Of a stretch of DNA of 64,000 nucleotides, positions 33,770-42,338 are shown piece after piece (within the stretch, counting starts at the first letter, position 1; the number at the start of each line of letters is the position of its first letter). Location: assembly GCF_000220705.2 (NCBI RefSeq), contig NZ_CP023202.1, positions 1,302,001 to 1,366,000 on the forward strand, in the 5' to 3' direction. The stretch comes from Streptomyces xinghaiensis S187. GTDB lineage: Bacteria > Actinomycetota > Actinomycetes > Streptomycetales > Streptomycetaceae. The translations under genes and the position numbers were made by a program. Below the pieces are notes generated by a model. It was given only the letters and a program-made list of their open reading frames with translations. It did not search any database and had not been told where the DNA came from.

Positions 33770-33964
33770 GGATCCAGCATCGGTGACGGCGGAGCGTGGT
33801 ACTGGCGGATTTCCGACATGAGCCTTCCCGTACCGGGCCCGGGGAGGCTCCCGGTACGGGCGGACCGCCGGCGCCTCCCCTCCGCCCACCGGGGCCGCCT
33901 CCGGCCATGACAGGGGACCTCGCCCGGCCCCGTCCGCCACCTCCCGACACCTCGCACCACACCC

Positions 33965-34008
33965 GTCAACCATGGTTGACAAGAAACCCGTCGTCAACCT
34001 AGATTGAC
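33965..34008 (+). promoter_or_regulatory. Leaderless promoter flanked by two matching palindromic operators
   Basis: TTGACA (33976-33981) and TAGATT (34000-34005) are 18 bp apart, a near-consensus promoter. The predicted start of transcription, about seven bases after the -10, coincides with the ATG at 34013. GTCAACCATGGTTGAC (33965-33980) is a perfect 16-bp palindrome covering the -35, and GTCAACCTAGATTGAC (33993-34008) is a near copy covering the -10. Their centres are 28 bp apart. This is a strong case for repression by one dimeric regulator at two sites, plausibly the encoded HTH protein. Confidence 0.7.
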
Positions 34009-34012
34009 ACAC

Positions 34013-34237
34013 ATGGCAGGCACAGAGGAGAAGGACACACGCGGCACCGCCGAGGCCGCCATGGACCGCGACCCGGCGGTCGGGCTGCGCGCGGTGGCGG
34101 CGCTGCGCCGGCTCGTGGAGCGCCTGGAGGCCCTGCAGGTCGACAGCGCGCGTTCGCAGGGCTGGTCCTGGGAGGAGATCGGGACCGCGCTCGGCGTCAG
34201 CAGGCAGGCCGTTCACAAGAAGCACGCGAGGAGGTAG
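34013..34237 (+). CDS. Small helix-turn-helix protein
   Basis: A 74-residue protein: an acidic tail, then a predicted coiled-coil helix (RAVAALRRLVERLEALQVDSA), then a C-terminal HTH (WSWEEIGTALGVSRQAVHKKHARR) of the sigma-70-region-4/MerR-like kind. It is small enough to be little more than a dimerising DNA-binding unit. Translation probably begins at the transcript's first base. It overlaps functionally with the Clp-N gene, whose Shine-Dalgarno (GAGGAGG) lies within this gene's last codons. It is the likely autoregulator binding the two palindromes at its own promoter. Confidence 0.8.
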   Translation: MAGTEEKDTRGTAEAAMDRDPAVGLRAVAALRRLVERLEALQVDSARSQGWSWEEIGTALGVSRQAVHKKHARR

Positions 34238-34241
34238 CGGG

Positions 34242-34862
34242 ATGTTCGAGCGATTCACCCGTCAGGCCCGGCAGGTCGTCGTCCAGGCACAGGAGGAGAC
34301 CCGGAACCTGGGGCACCCGGCGGTCGGTTCGGAGCATCTGCTGCTCGCCGCGCTGTCCCGGCGGGACGATCCGGCCACCGCGGCGCTGTCCCGGCTCGGC
34401 GTCACGGCCGGGTCCTGCCGGGCCGAGGTCGAGCGGCTGACGGACCGGGGCGGCAGCGGCCTGGGGCCGGACGACGCGGAGTCGCTGCGCTCCCTCGGCA
34501 TCGATCCGGACGAGATCCGCAGCCGCGCCGAGGCGGCCTTCGGGCCCGGGGCGCTCGACCCCGCGCCGGAGAGACCGGAGCCCGCCCGCGGCCTGCGACG
34601 GCTGGTCCCCGTGCGGCGCGACCGGCGGGGCGGTGCCCGTCCCGGCGGGCATCTGGCGTTCACGCCGCGCGCCAAGAAGGCACTGGAGCGCTCCCTGCGC
34701 GAGGCGCTGTCGCTCAAGGACCGTCACATCGGTACGGAACACGTGCTGCTGGCCCTGCTGGACCCGGAGGACAAGGTCACCGCCACCGTTCTGCGGCGCC
34801 TGGGCACCGAGCCGGACACCGCGCGGGCCGCCGTCCTGTCCGGACTCGGCCGGGCGGCCTGA
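34242..34862 (+). CDS. Clp protease N-terminal repeat protein (stand-alone ClpC-N)
   Basis: A 206-residue protein with two Clp_N repeats, about residues 3-60 (MFERFTRQARQVVVQAQEE, then HPAVGSEHLLLAAL) and 138-200 (FTPRAKKALERSLREALSL, then IGTEHVLLALLDPED), joined by a basic linker. There is no AAA+ domain, so it has no unfoldase activity. Stand-alone N-domains could bind substrates or arginine-phosphorylated proteins, or compete with ClpC for adaptors. It starts four bases after the HTH gene. The two form a compact operon whose function is not described, as far as I know. Confidence 0.88.
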   Translation: MFERFTRQARQVVVQAQEETRNLGHPAVGSEHLLLAALSRRDDPATAALSRLGVTAGSCRAEVERLTDRGGSGLGPDDAESLRSLGIDPDEIRSRAEAAFGPGALDPAPERPEPARGLRRLVPVRRDRRGGARPGGHLAFTPRAKKALERSLREALSLKDRHIGTEHVLLALLDPEDKVTATVLRRLGTEPDTARAAVLSGLGRAA

Positions 34863-34935
34863 CGCGCCCGCGGCCGAACGGCCCGGTCCCGCCGCCCACC
34901 GCCCGCCGAGGTGACCCCGGCACGGCGCCGGGCCC

Positions 34936-36357
34936 TCAGCGGGCCATCTCCCGCAGCCGGCGCCAGACCCGGCGGGCGGCGTGGTGGCCGCACATGCCGT
35001 GGACGCCGCCGCCGGGCGGGGTCGCGGAGGAGCAGAGGAAGACCGCCGGGTGCGCCGTGCTGTACGGCACCCGGGCGAGCTTGGGGCGGATGGCGGACTG
35101 GAGGCCGTCGAAGGCTCCGCAGCCGATGTCGCCGCCCACGTAGTTGGCGTTCTTCGCGGCCATCTCGGGCGGCCCGGCGGTGGCGCGGGCCAGCACCAGA
35201 TCCCGGAAACCCGGGGCGAATCGTTCGAGCTGGCGCTCGATCACCTCGGTGGCGTCGCCCGTCCAGCCGTTCGGCACATGGCCGTACGCCCAGAAGGTGT
35301 GCTTGCCCTCCGGGGCGCGGCTCGGGTCGGTCAGGGTGGGCTGGGCGGTGAGCAGCAGCGGTGTCCTCGGCTCCCGGCCGCCGACGGCCCGCCGCAGCGC
35401 GTCGTCGATCTCCCCGTAGGTGGGTCCGATGTGGACCGTGCCGGCCCGCCGCGCCTCGGGGGCCGTCCACGGCACCGGGCCCGACAGGGCGTAGTCGATC
35501 TTGAAGACGCCCGGTCCGTGCCGGAAATTGCGGTAGGCGTTGCCCAGGCCGGCGATCTCGGCGAGGGCCCGCGGCGCGGTGTCGAAGACGTAGGCGCGGG
35601 CGGGCGGCAGCTCGTCCAGCCGTTTGACGGTGACTCCGGTGTGGACCGTGCCGCCCAGTTCCCGCAGATAGCCGGTGAGGGCGTCGGAGATCGCCTGCGA
35701 GCCGCCGCGCGCGATGGGCCAGCCCCGCTCGTGCGCGGCAAGGGCGAACATCAGCGCGACCCCACCGGAGGCGATGCTCGTCGGGGCCGCGATCACGTGT
35801 CCGGCCAGCCCGGCCAGCAGGGCGCGCGCCTTGCCGTCACGGAACAGCCGGGACAGCACAGCCACCGGCAGACCGGCGACGCTCATGAAGCGCGCCCAGC
35901 GCAGCGGGTCCCGGGGCACGCCGAGCCACTGGGTGCGCAGGAAGTCGGCGGAGAGGGTCTCCCAGTGCCCGGTGAACGGTTCCAGCAGCCGCCGGTACGC
36001 GCCCGCGTCCCGCGCTCCGAGCGAGGCGGCGGTCTCGCCCACCGACGGCGCCAGCACGGCGGCGGTGCCGTCCTCCCAGGGGTGGGCGAGGGGCAGTTCG
36101 TGGTGGAGCCACTCCAGCCCGAAGCGGCCGAGCGGCATGGCGTCGAACGCGGGCGACCCGACGCCCAGGGGGTGGACGGCGGAGCACGTGTCGTGGCGGA
36201 AGCCGGGGAGCGTCAACTCCTCGGTGCGGGCCCCGCCGCCGACTTCGTCCCGGGCCTCGTAGGCGGCCACGGCGTATCCGCGGCGGGCCAGTTCGACGGC
36301 GGCGGTCAGGCCGTTGGGCCCGGTTCCCACCACCACCGCATCGAGCATCGACGGCAC
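34936..36357 (-). CDS. FAD-dependent oxidoreductase of the phytoene desaturase/amine oxidase type
   Basis: A 473-residue flavoprotein starting at GTG 36357, with GGGGAG seven bases upstream. The dinucleotide fold is LDAVVVGTGPNGLTAAVELARRGY (GTGPNG at 11-16), followed by YEARDEVGGGARTEELTLPGF, the second FAD contact. The C-terminal flavin motif is SSATPPGGGVHGMCGHHAA. It belongs to the group of actinobacterial NAD(P)/FAD proteins related to CrtI and pyridine nucleotide-disulfide enzymes. No carotenoid genes are adjacent, so the substrate is unknown. It converges with the Clp-N gene. Confidence 0.87.
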   Translation of the reverse strand: MPSMLDAVVVGTGPNGLTAAVELARRGYAVAAYEARDEVGGGARTEELTLPGFRHDTCSAVHPLGVGSPAFDAMPLGRFGLEWLHHELPLAHPWEDGTAAVLAPSVGETAASLGARDAGAYRRLLEPFTGHWETLSADFLRTQWLGVPRDPLRWARFMSVAGLPVAVLSRLFRDGKARALLAGLAGHVIAAPTSIASGGVALMFALAAHERGWPIARGGSQAISDALTGYLRELGGTVHTGVTVKRLDELPPARAYVFDTAPRALAEIAGLGNAYRNFRHGPGVFKIDYALSGPVPWTAPEARRAGTVHIGPTYGEIDDALRRAVGGREPRTPLLLTAQPTLTDPSRAPEGKHTFWAYGHVPNGWTGDATEVIERQLERFAPGFRDLVLARATAGPPEMAAKNANYVGGDIGCGAFDGLQSAIRPKLARVPYSTAHPAVFLCSSATPPGGGVHGMCGHHAARRVWRRLREMAR

Positions 36358-36524
36358 CGTACGACTCCCCTTCGGCTGCTGGTCCCCCCGGCCCGCCGGT
36401 CGGCCCGCTCCGCCGCTCCCGGGGTGCCCCGCACGGGGCCTCGGCGGCTCCCACGGGTCTCCGGTCCGCGGCGGGTCGGCCGGTGGCGTTCCCGGTGGGG
36501 CGGTCCCCGGCCGTCACCGCGCGT

Positions 36525-36565
36525 CCGCCCCGTCCCGCTGATCGTCCGTCAGCGGGACGGGGCGG
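36525..36565. terminator. 17-bp perfect hairpin within a 304-bp intergenic region
   Basis: The 17 bases at 36525-36541 (CCGCCCCGTCCCGCTGA) pair without mismatch to 36549-36565 around a seven-base loop. It lies 97 bases downstream of the leftward inositol-phosphatase-like gene and upstream of the FAD oxidoreductase gene. I see nothing else in the 36358-36661 gap apart from the expected oxidoreductase promoter region. Confidence 0.8.
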
Positions 36566-36661
36566 GCAACCCGGTTACCGGCCGGTGGCCAGGATAGGCC
36601 CGCCCGGCGGCGGAGCACCGGACGGGACGGCCGCCGGCCCGGGCCCCGGCGCCGGACCCGC

Positions 36662-37540
36662 TCAGTGACCGCCCTGGTCCGTGCGCCGCGGAAGGTCCGA
36701 GCCGCGCATCAGTTCCAGGATCCGGCGGGCCGTGCGTCCGTCGCGGGCGGCGGTGAACGGCAGGGCGTTGCCCCCGGTGAGGGCGAACGGCTCGCCCGAC
36801 ATGGTGGCGCTCGCCCCGCCCGCCTCGGCGACGAGCAGCAGGCCCGCCGCGTGGTCCCAGACGTTCTCCCAGCCGAACGCGACCGCGTCCAGCGTCCCCT
36901 GCGCGACGTGCAGATACTCCAGCCCCGCCGAGCCGCACGGCCGGGGCGCCACCCCGTCGACCACGAGCCGGGCGAAGGCCTCGTCCTCCTCCAGGGAGGT
37001 GAAGTCGGGGTGCGAGGTGGCGATCTCCAGCAGTTCGCCGGGCTGCGCGGCACCGCAGCGCAGCGGCTCGCCGTTGAGACGGGCCCCGCCGCCCTTCACC
37101 GCGACCGCCATCCGGCCGGTGGCCGGCGCGTACGTCCAGGAGGCCAGCACCTCCCCCTCGCGGGCGAGGGCGACCAGGGTCGAGAAGCCCGGGTCGCCGT
37201 GGACGAACTGGCGGGTGCCGTCCACCGGGTCGACGATCCAGACCGGCGCCGGGCCCTTCAGCGCGTCCAGCACCCCCGGGTCCGCGGAGACGGCCTCCTC
37301 GCCGACCACGACGGAGCCCGGCAGCAGCGCGGGCAGCGCCGCGGTCAGCCGTTCCTCCGCCAGCCGGTCCGCGACCGTGACCAGGTCGTGCGGTCCCGTC
37401 TTCACGTCGATCTCGTGCGAGGCGAGCTGCCGGAAGCGGGGCATCACCTCGGCGGCCACCGCCTCGCGCACGGCCTGCTCGGCGGCGTCCAGCAGTTTGG
37501 CCCGCTCCTCCGCGGACAAGTCATCGATCATGCGCTCCAT
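36662..37540 (-). CDS. Inositol monophosphatase family protein
   Basis: A 292-residue Mg2+-dependent phosphatase. The metal-site motifs are GEEAVSAD (Glu81, Glu82), WIVDPVDGTRQFV (Asp104, Asp107) and VWDHAAGLLLVAEAGG (Asp229), all intact. The FxHGDPGFST block differs from the usual NF-HG-P of inositol enzymes only slightly. Substrates in this family include inositol phosphates, histidinol phosphate and 3'-phosphoadenosine phosphates; none can be preferred here. The start at 37540 is a choice among 37561, 37540 and 37531, none with a strong ribosome site. Confidence 0.87.
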   Translation of the reverse strand: MERMIDDLSAEERAKLLDAAEQAVREAVAAEVMPRFRQLASHEIDVKTGPHDLVTVADRLAEERLTAALPALLPGSVVVGEEAVSADPGVLDALKGPAPVWIVDPVDGTRQFVHGDPGFSTLVALAREGEVLASWTYAPATGRMAVAVKGGGARLNGEPLRCGAAQPGELLEIATSHPDFTSLEEDEAFARLVVDGVAPRPCGSAGLEYLHVAQGTLDAVAFGWENVWDHAAGLLLVAEAGGASATMSGEPFALTGGNALPFTAARDGRTARRILELMRGSDLPRRTDQGGH

Positions 37541-37775
37541 CGAATCACGATCCCCGGACACCCCGCCCGCGGTGCGCGGACACGGAACATGACGGGCGGC
37601 TGAACTCCGGGGGCGGGGGCGCTCACGGGCGCCGTGGTGCCGCCCGGGGGGTGCCGCCCGGGAGCCCGCCCGGAGGCGCCGACCGCTGTGCCGTGCGCGG
37701 GGCGAGAGCGCGGAGCCAGGGGCGCGGCCCCGGGAAGGCCCCGCTCGAGAACACCGTGCTCCGGATCCGCCCGGC

Positions 37776-39170
37776 TCAGGGCCGCCGTTCCGCCTCCACG
37801 GCGTCCTGCGTCCGTCGCAGCGCCGCCCCGAGCAGTTCGGCGCCCTCCTCCGCCTCGGCGACCGTCAGGGTGAGCGGCGGCGCGATGCGCAGGACGTTCC
37901 CCTCGCGGCCGCCCCGGCCGACGAGCAGTCCTTCCGCCCGGGCGTGTTCGAGGGCGAGACCGGCGGCGTCCGGCGCGGGGCGGCCGTCGGGCCCGGCGAG
38001 TTCCACACCGATCATCAGTCCCCGGCCGCGCACCTCCCGGACGACGGGCAGCCCCGCGGTGACCGCGCGCAGCCGCTGGATGAGCAGGCCGCCGACCCGC
38101 CGCGCGTTGCCCTGCAGGTCGTGCTCCAGCAGATAGGTGAGATTGGCGAGCCCGGCGGCCATCGTGACGGGGCTGCCGCCGAAGGTGGAGACGGAGTGGG
38201 CGTCGAGGCAGTTCATGACCTCGGCGCGGGCGACGACCCCGCCGACCGCCATGCCGTTGCCGATGCCCTTCGCGAACGTCAGCATGTCCGGCGGGCCGGA
38301 GGCGGCGTGCGCCTGCCAGCCCCAGAAGTGGTCGCCGGTGCGGCCCCAGCCGGTCTGCACCTCGTCGCTGATCCAGAGAATGCCGTGGCGGTCCAGCACC
38401 TCGCGGAACGCGGCGAAGAGGCCGTCGGGCGGCGCGGTGAACCCGCCGACGCCCTGCACCGGTTCGGCGATGAGCGCGGCGGCGCCGCCGTGGGCCTGGC
38501 CGAGGACGTCCTCCAGATCGGCGACGCAGGCGTCGGTGAAGGCGGCGTCGGACAGCTCGGCGAACGGGCCCCGGGTGCGGACCCCGCCGTGCACGTACAG
38601 CGTCTGGAACGGGGACAGACTCGTCGGCGACCAGGCGGAGTTGCCGGTGACGGACACCGAACTGAACGACCGGCCGTGGTAGCTGTTGCGCATCGCCAGG
38701 ATCTGGTTCGAACGGCGGTACGCGGTGGCCAGCAGCAGGGCGGTGTCATTGGCCTCGGTGCCGGATGTGGTGAAGAAGACCCGGGCGTCCGGGATGCCGG
38801 AGAGGGTGGCGATGCGCTCGGCCAGCTCCACCATGGGGCGGTTGAGGTAGAGGGTCGAGGTGTGCAGGATGCGGCCGGCCTGTTCCCGGACGGCGGCGGT
38901 CACCTCGGGCAGGGCGTGGGCGGTCATGGTGGTGAGGACGCCGCCGTAGAAGTCCAGATAGCAGCGGCCCTCCGCGTCCCGGACGTGCCGCCCCTCGCCA
39001 TGGGTCAGCTCGACCGGGTCCTCGTAATAGAGGGTCAGCCAGTCCGGCATGACGGCGCGGTGGCGGGCCCGCAGCGGGGGCCGGATGCCGCTCTGCTCGA
39101 CGGTGGGATGGGCCGAGCCCGGCCCGGTGGGGGCGGCCGGCGGGCGGGGCGGTGAGGAGAAGAGCGTCAT
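37776..39170 (-). CDS. Class III aminotransferase (aspartate aminotransferase family, AGXT2/GABA-like)
   Basis: A 464-residue PLP enzyme. Lys301 in DMLTFAKGIGNGMAVGG binds the cofactor; Asp269 in WISDEVQTGWGRTG contacts the pyridine nitrogen; TTSGTEANDTALLLA is the phosphate-binding loop and NSYHGRSFSS follows. The first 30 residues are unconserved. The subgroup includes alanine-glyoxylate and beta-alanine/GABA transaminases, so the amino donor is unresolved. It is preceded by an unusually long GC-rich upstream region with a candidate distant promoter. Confidence 0.88.
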   Translation of the reverse strand: MTLFSSPPRPPAAPTGPGSAHPTVEQSGIRPPLRARHRAVMPDWLTLYYEDPVELTHGEGRHVRDAEGRCYLDFYGGVLTTMTAHALPEVTAAVREQAGRILHTSTLYLNRPMVELAERIATLSGIPDARVFFTTSGTEANDTALLLATAYRRSNQILAMRNSYHGRSFSSVSVTGNSAWSPTSLSPFQTLYVHGGVRTRGPFAELSDAAFTDACVADLEDVLGQAHGGAAALIAEPVQGVGGFTAPPDGLFAAFREVLDRHGILWISDEVQTGWGRTGDHFWGWQAHAASGPPDMLTFAKGIGNGMAVGGVVARAEVMNCLDAHSVSTFGGSPVTMAAGLANLTYLLEHDLQGNARRVGGLLIQRLRAVTAGLPVVREVRGRGLMIGVELAGPDGRPAPDAAGLALEHARAEGLLVGRGGREGNVLRIAPPLTLTVAEAEEGAELLGAALRRTQDAVEAERRP

Positions 39171-39989
39171 GGGCGCACCAGCTTTCCGTGAGCGGGAGAT
39201 CGGGTCCTTACGGGCATCCGGTGGGACGGGTGGCGGTGGACGGGTGGCGGTGGACGGGCAGCGGGTGGGACGAGCACGGCACCGGCGCGGGCGGCCGGCG
39301 CCGGGGGCGGGTGCCGGCCGGGGTGATCGGGTACGGGCGGTGCTTGCCCGGCGGTTGATACCCGGGGGCGTCGCTGATCCGGGACAACAGCCCTGTCCCG
39401 GGCGGCCTGCCCCGGGACGCTCCTGCCCCGGGACGCTCCTGCCCGGCGACCGGGGCCCCCAGGCCGAGCCCGGACGGGCGGCGCCGGCCGGGACCGCCTC
39501 GGGGGCGTGGGAGCGTCGGGACGGGTGGATTCCGGCGTGAGGGAGAACGTAGGCCGCCCCGCGAGCCCGGGCAAGCCCATCTCCCCGGAACCCCGGTGTC
39601 GGCCGGCTTTCCACCGCAACGGGCCACAGCGGCCCGGCCCGCGGCAAGCGGATCGAAGCGGTCGGGCCACGGGAGTCCTCGCGCGACCCACGTGTCACCA
39701 CCGCCCCCGCCACCCCGCAAGCCGCCGGACCGAACGCGCTTCCGGCCACGAGGGAGCCACGGCGGGCACAGCGAACGCGGCAGCACACCGGGCACACCGG
39801 GCACACGGGGCACACCGGGCACGCACGGCAGGAGAACACCGGATCGCGGCAACGGTAAGGAGGCAGGGCCACCGGGCGGAACGGGCAAGGACAAGGGCGA
39901 CGGCGAGGCCGGACCGGACAGACGGAGCCGAAACGGTTCCTGGACCGGGCCGGCGATCGGCGGTGGGCTGCCGGGCCGGCGCAGCGCCG
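39171..39989. other. 819-bp non-coding region with tandem repeats and a hairpin
   Basis: No frame looks like a gene. Three repeat families are visible: ACGGGTGGCGGTGG twice (39226-39253), CCCGGGACGCTCCTGC twice in perfect tandem (39411-39442), and four near-identical 9-mers GGGCACACC (39784-39822). CCGGGACA/TGTCCCGG (39379-39401) forms an eight-bp hairpin with a seven-base loop. On the leftward strand the first two families and the hairpin lie between a candidate promoter at 39546-39574 and the aminotransferase start. They could therefore form a structured leader. Confidence 0.55.
39546..39574 (-). promoter_or_regulatory. Candidate distant promoter of the aminotransferase gene
   Basis: Read leftward, TTGCCC (39574-39569) and TACGTT (39551-39546) are separated by exactly 17 bp. 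Transcription from here would begin near 39540 and give a leader of about 370 nt before the aminotransferase ATG at 39170. Confidence 0.45.
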
Positions 39990-41534
39990 TCACACCGTGT
40001 CGGGGATGCCCGGCAGGCCGGCGCCACGCAGCGCATGGGCCAGGTTCCGGTACCGCTGCGGTGAGCCGGCCGCCGCCTCCAGCAGCGGCGGCACCAGCGC
40101 GCCGGGGTCGGCCTCCGCCACCCGGGCCGCGTGCTCGTCCGTGCGGGCGCGGAGCATCCCGCCCAGCAGGACCGCCGTCTCCTCGTGGCGGCCGGCGGCG
40201 CGCAGGGCGAGCGCGGTGTCCGCCACCTCGGCAGCCGGCCGGCCCGCGCACTGGGCGAGGAGCGCCCGGCAGTCGTCGCCGCGCCCGGCGTCGGCGAGGG
40301 CCCCGGCCGTCGCGGCGAGCGCGGCCGGGGGCAGTGTGGCGGCCTCCCACAGCAGCGTGGCGACCTCGGCGGCCAGCCCTTCCCGCTCCAGTTCCCCGGC
40401 GAGGAGCGGCAGCCGGGCGGCGGGCCGCGAGACGGCCTCGCTCAGCAGCGCGTACGCCTCTCCGCTGCGGCCCTCGGCCCGCAACACGCGCAGCCGGACC
40501 GCCGTGTCCCGTGCTTCGGCGTACGCCGCGGCGAGCATCTCCCGCTCCCGGGCGGCGCGCTCGCGCCGCTCGCCGTCCCCGTCACCGGACTGGTACGCGC
40601 CCGCGAAGCGTGCTCCGCGCGGTGCGGCGGCGGGCTCCGCCGGAGGGCGGACGCCGGGGCCGGGGACCACCGGCGGGGCGGCCGGCGCGGCGTCCCCGTC
40701 CTCGGTCTCCAGCCCGGCGAAGCGCGCCCCGCGCGGACGGGCGGACCGCTTCGGCGCGGACGGACGAGGGGACGCCGGCTCACCGGCACGCCCGCCGCCG
40801 GGACCGGGGCGGCCCGCCGGGGGCTCGGGGGAAGCGGAGGGTCCGGACGGCGCCGGGGCTCCGGACGAAGACGAGGCCGGGGCTCCGGCGGAGGACCCCG
40901 TCCGCCCGTCCCGGGAAGCAGCCTGCCCGGCCCGGGTGTGCCCGGGGTGTGCGCCGTCCGGCTCCGTACCGGGAACGGCACCGGCCGCTCCCGCCGTCGC
41001 CGCTGCCGCCGTCGCCGTCGCCACTGCCGTCTCCAGGGCCTCCAGCCGCCTGCGGAGTTCCGCGCAGCGGGCCGAGGCCCGCCGCAGGTCGTCCTCCGCC
41101 CAGGCCAGTTCGGCACCGGTCCCGGCGCTGTCCTCCGCGGCGGACGGAGACCCCTCGGTGCTGCCGGTCAGCCTCCGGCGCCGCACCGCCGCGTACTGGC
41201 GTTCCCGGATCATCACGTCCAACTGGTCGAGCAGCGCCTGCCGGCCGCCCGGACGGGCGTCGTACGAGGCGGCGGCCACCCGGTACGCCTCCCGCACCAG
41301 CCCGTACACCCGCTCGGCGGCGGGGAGGCCGTGCAGCGCCGCGAAGTCCTGGAGCAGGGCCTCGGCCACGTCCCAGGGCAGCAGGTCCCGGCCCTGGAAA
41401 CAGACGGCCAGCCCTTCCGGATCGCGTCGGAGGAAGACTCCGAACCAGCCGCCGGCGGGGTCCAGCTCCGCGGTCAGCTCCCCCAGCACTCGCGTGAACT
41501 CCCGCATCGCGGCGGAGTGTTGTTCTTCCGTCAC
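39990..41534 (-). CDS. Protein of unknown function with disordered middle and helical C-terminus
   Basis: A 514-residue protein starting at GTG 41534 (VTEEQHSAAMREFTRVLGEL). Residues about 1-105 are a compact domain with WFGVFLRRDPEGL and LLPWDVAEALLQDFAALHG. Residues 125-150 look like a coiled coil; 150-300 are Ala/Pro/Ser/Gly-rich with two copies of PRGARFAG. Residues 310-514 are all-alpha with TPR/HEAT-like periodicity (REREMLAAAYAEARDTAVRL, EVADTALALRAAGRHEE). I do not recognise a family. There is no signal peptide or membrane helix. The shape suggests a scaffold or adaptor. Confidence 0.7.
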   Translation of the reverse strand: MTEEQHSAAMREFTRVLGELTAELDPAGGWFGVFLRRDPEGLAVCFQGRDLLPWDVAEALLQDFAALHGLPAAERVYGLVREAYRVAAASYDARPGGRQALLDQLDVMIRERQYAAVRRRRLTGSTEGSPSAAEDSAGTGAELAWAEDDLRRASARCAELRRRLEALETAVATATAAAATAGAAGAVPGTEPDGAHPGHTRAGQAASRDGRTGSSAGAPASSSSGAPAPSGPSASPEPPAGRPGPGGGRAGEPASPRPSAPKRSARPRGARFAGLETEDGDAAPAAPPVVPGPGVRPPAEPAAAPRGARFAGAYQSGDGDGERRERAAREREMLAAAYAEARDTAVRLRVLRAEGRSGEAYALLSEAVSRPAARLPLLAGELEREGLAAEVATLLWEAATLPPAALAATAGALADAGRGDDCRALLAQCAGRPAAEVADTALALRAAGRHEETAVLLGGMLRARTDEHAARVAEADPGALVPPLLEAAAGSPQRYRNLAHALRGAGLPGIPDTV

Positions 41535-41716
41535 TCTCGTATCTCTCTCCCGACCGCGCGGTACGTGCCCCTCGTGGCATTGGACACCGCTCGTGTTCGG
41601 TGGGAGTGACGGACAGGCTACGGACGCTTTTCGTCCGGTTGTGACGGTGCGGTGCGCACGCCCGCCCCCGGACCGCGTGCCGCCCCGCGCCGGGGGCGGC
41701 CCGGTCCGAGGCCCCG

Positions 41717-42097
41717 TCAGAAGGTGACGGCGATCCCGGTGTGCGGCCGCTTGCCCAGGCGCGCCAGGGCACCGCCCGTATCGACGATCCGGAAGCGCCA
41801 GCCGTACTTGCGGGTCATCTCCCGCCGGACGAGAAGGAGCCCGGCCGGGTCCAGCAGCCGCGCCTCGCCCGGGACGGACCGGGCCCCCTCCTCGACGTTG
41901 CCCCGCACGTCGCACGGCGTCACGGTCACCCGGCCGCTGTTCCGGATCCGCTTGACCTTGCCGCTGTCGGTCTTCGTCCAGACGTAGAGCCGCTCTCCGT
42001 CGGAGGCCGCCCAGACGGGCGTGGGGACGGGGGTGCCGTCCCGCCGGTGGGTCACGAGCCGGACGTAGGGGGCGCGGGCGAGTTCTTCGGGGACCAT
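41717..42097 (-). CDS. PPOX-class F420-dependent/FMN split-barrel oxidoreductase
   Basis: A 126-residue split-barrel protein: LARAPYVRLVTHRRDGTPVP, then VWAASDGERLYVWTKTDSGK, KVKRIRNSGRVTVTPCDVRG and a C-terminal YGWRFRIVDTGG. This is the typical pattern of actinobacterial PPOX-class F420-dependent proteins, which reduce diverse substrates using reduced F420. It probably dimerises in the cytoplasm. A -10-like TAGGGT ends six bases before the ATG, so the transcript may be leaderless. It is a single gene upstream of the unknown protein. Confidence 0.85.
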   Translation of the reverse strand: MVPEELARAPYVRLVTHRRDGTPVPTPVWAASDGERLYVWTKTDSGKVKRIRNSGRVTVTPCDVRGNVEEGARSVPGEARLLDPAGLLLVRREMTRKYGWRFRIVDTGGALARLGKRPHTGIAVTF

Positions 42098-42338
42098 GGG
42101 CCCACCCTACGGTCCGTCCCCGCACGGCAGGCCCGCCCCGGAGGCCCCGCCGCCTCCCCGCCCCGCACTCTTCCTTCTCCTCTTCTCACAACTCCCGTCG
42201 CAGCCCCGGAGCCAGTGACCCGCGCGCGGTTCCACGAGGTCCCACGAGCACACGGGAGCGGACACGGGCCGGCTCAGCTGTGGCCAGGCCACCGTCCCGG
42301 CCAAGTCACCGTCCCGGCCGGCTCGCCCCACCGATCCC

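Noticed and set aside
34004..34012. TTG at 34004 as start of the HTH gene
   Set aside because: It lies inside the -10 box and the second palindrome. The ATG at 34013 coincides with the predicted transcription start.
39171..39872. Upstream continuation of the aminotransferase frame with a repeated Cys-Pro-Val pattern resembling a zinc-binding repeat
   Set aside because: The pattern is just the 9-bp GGGCACACC array read in frame. The rest of the translation is low-complexity and homologues start at the ATG 39170.
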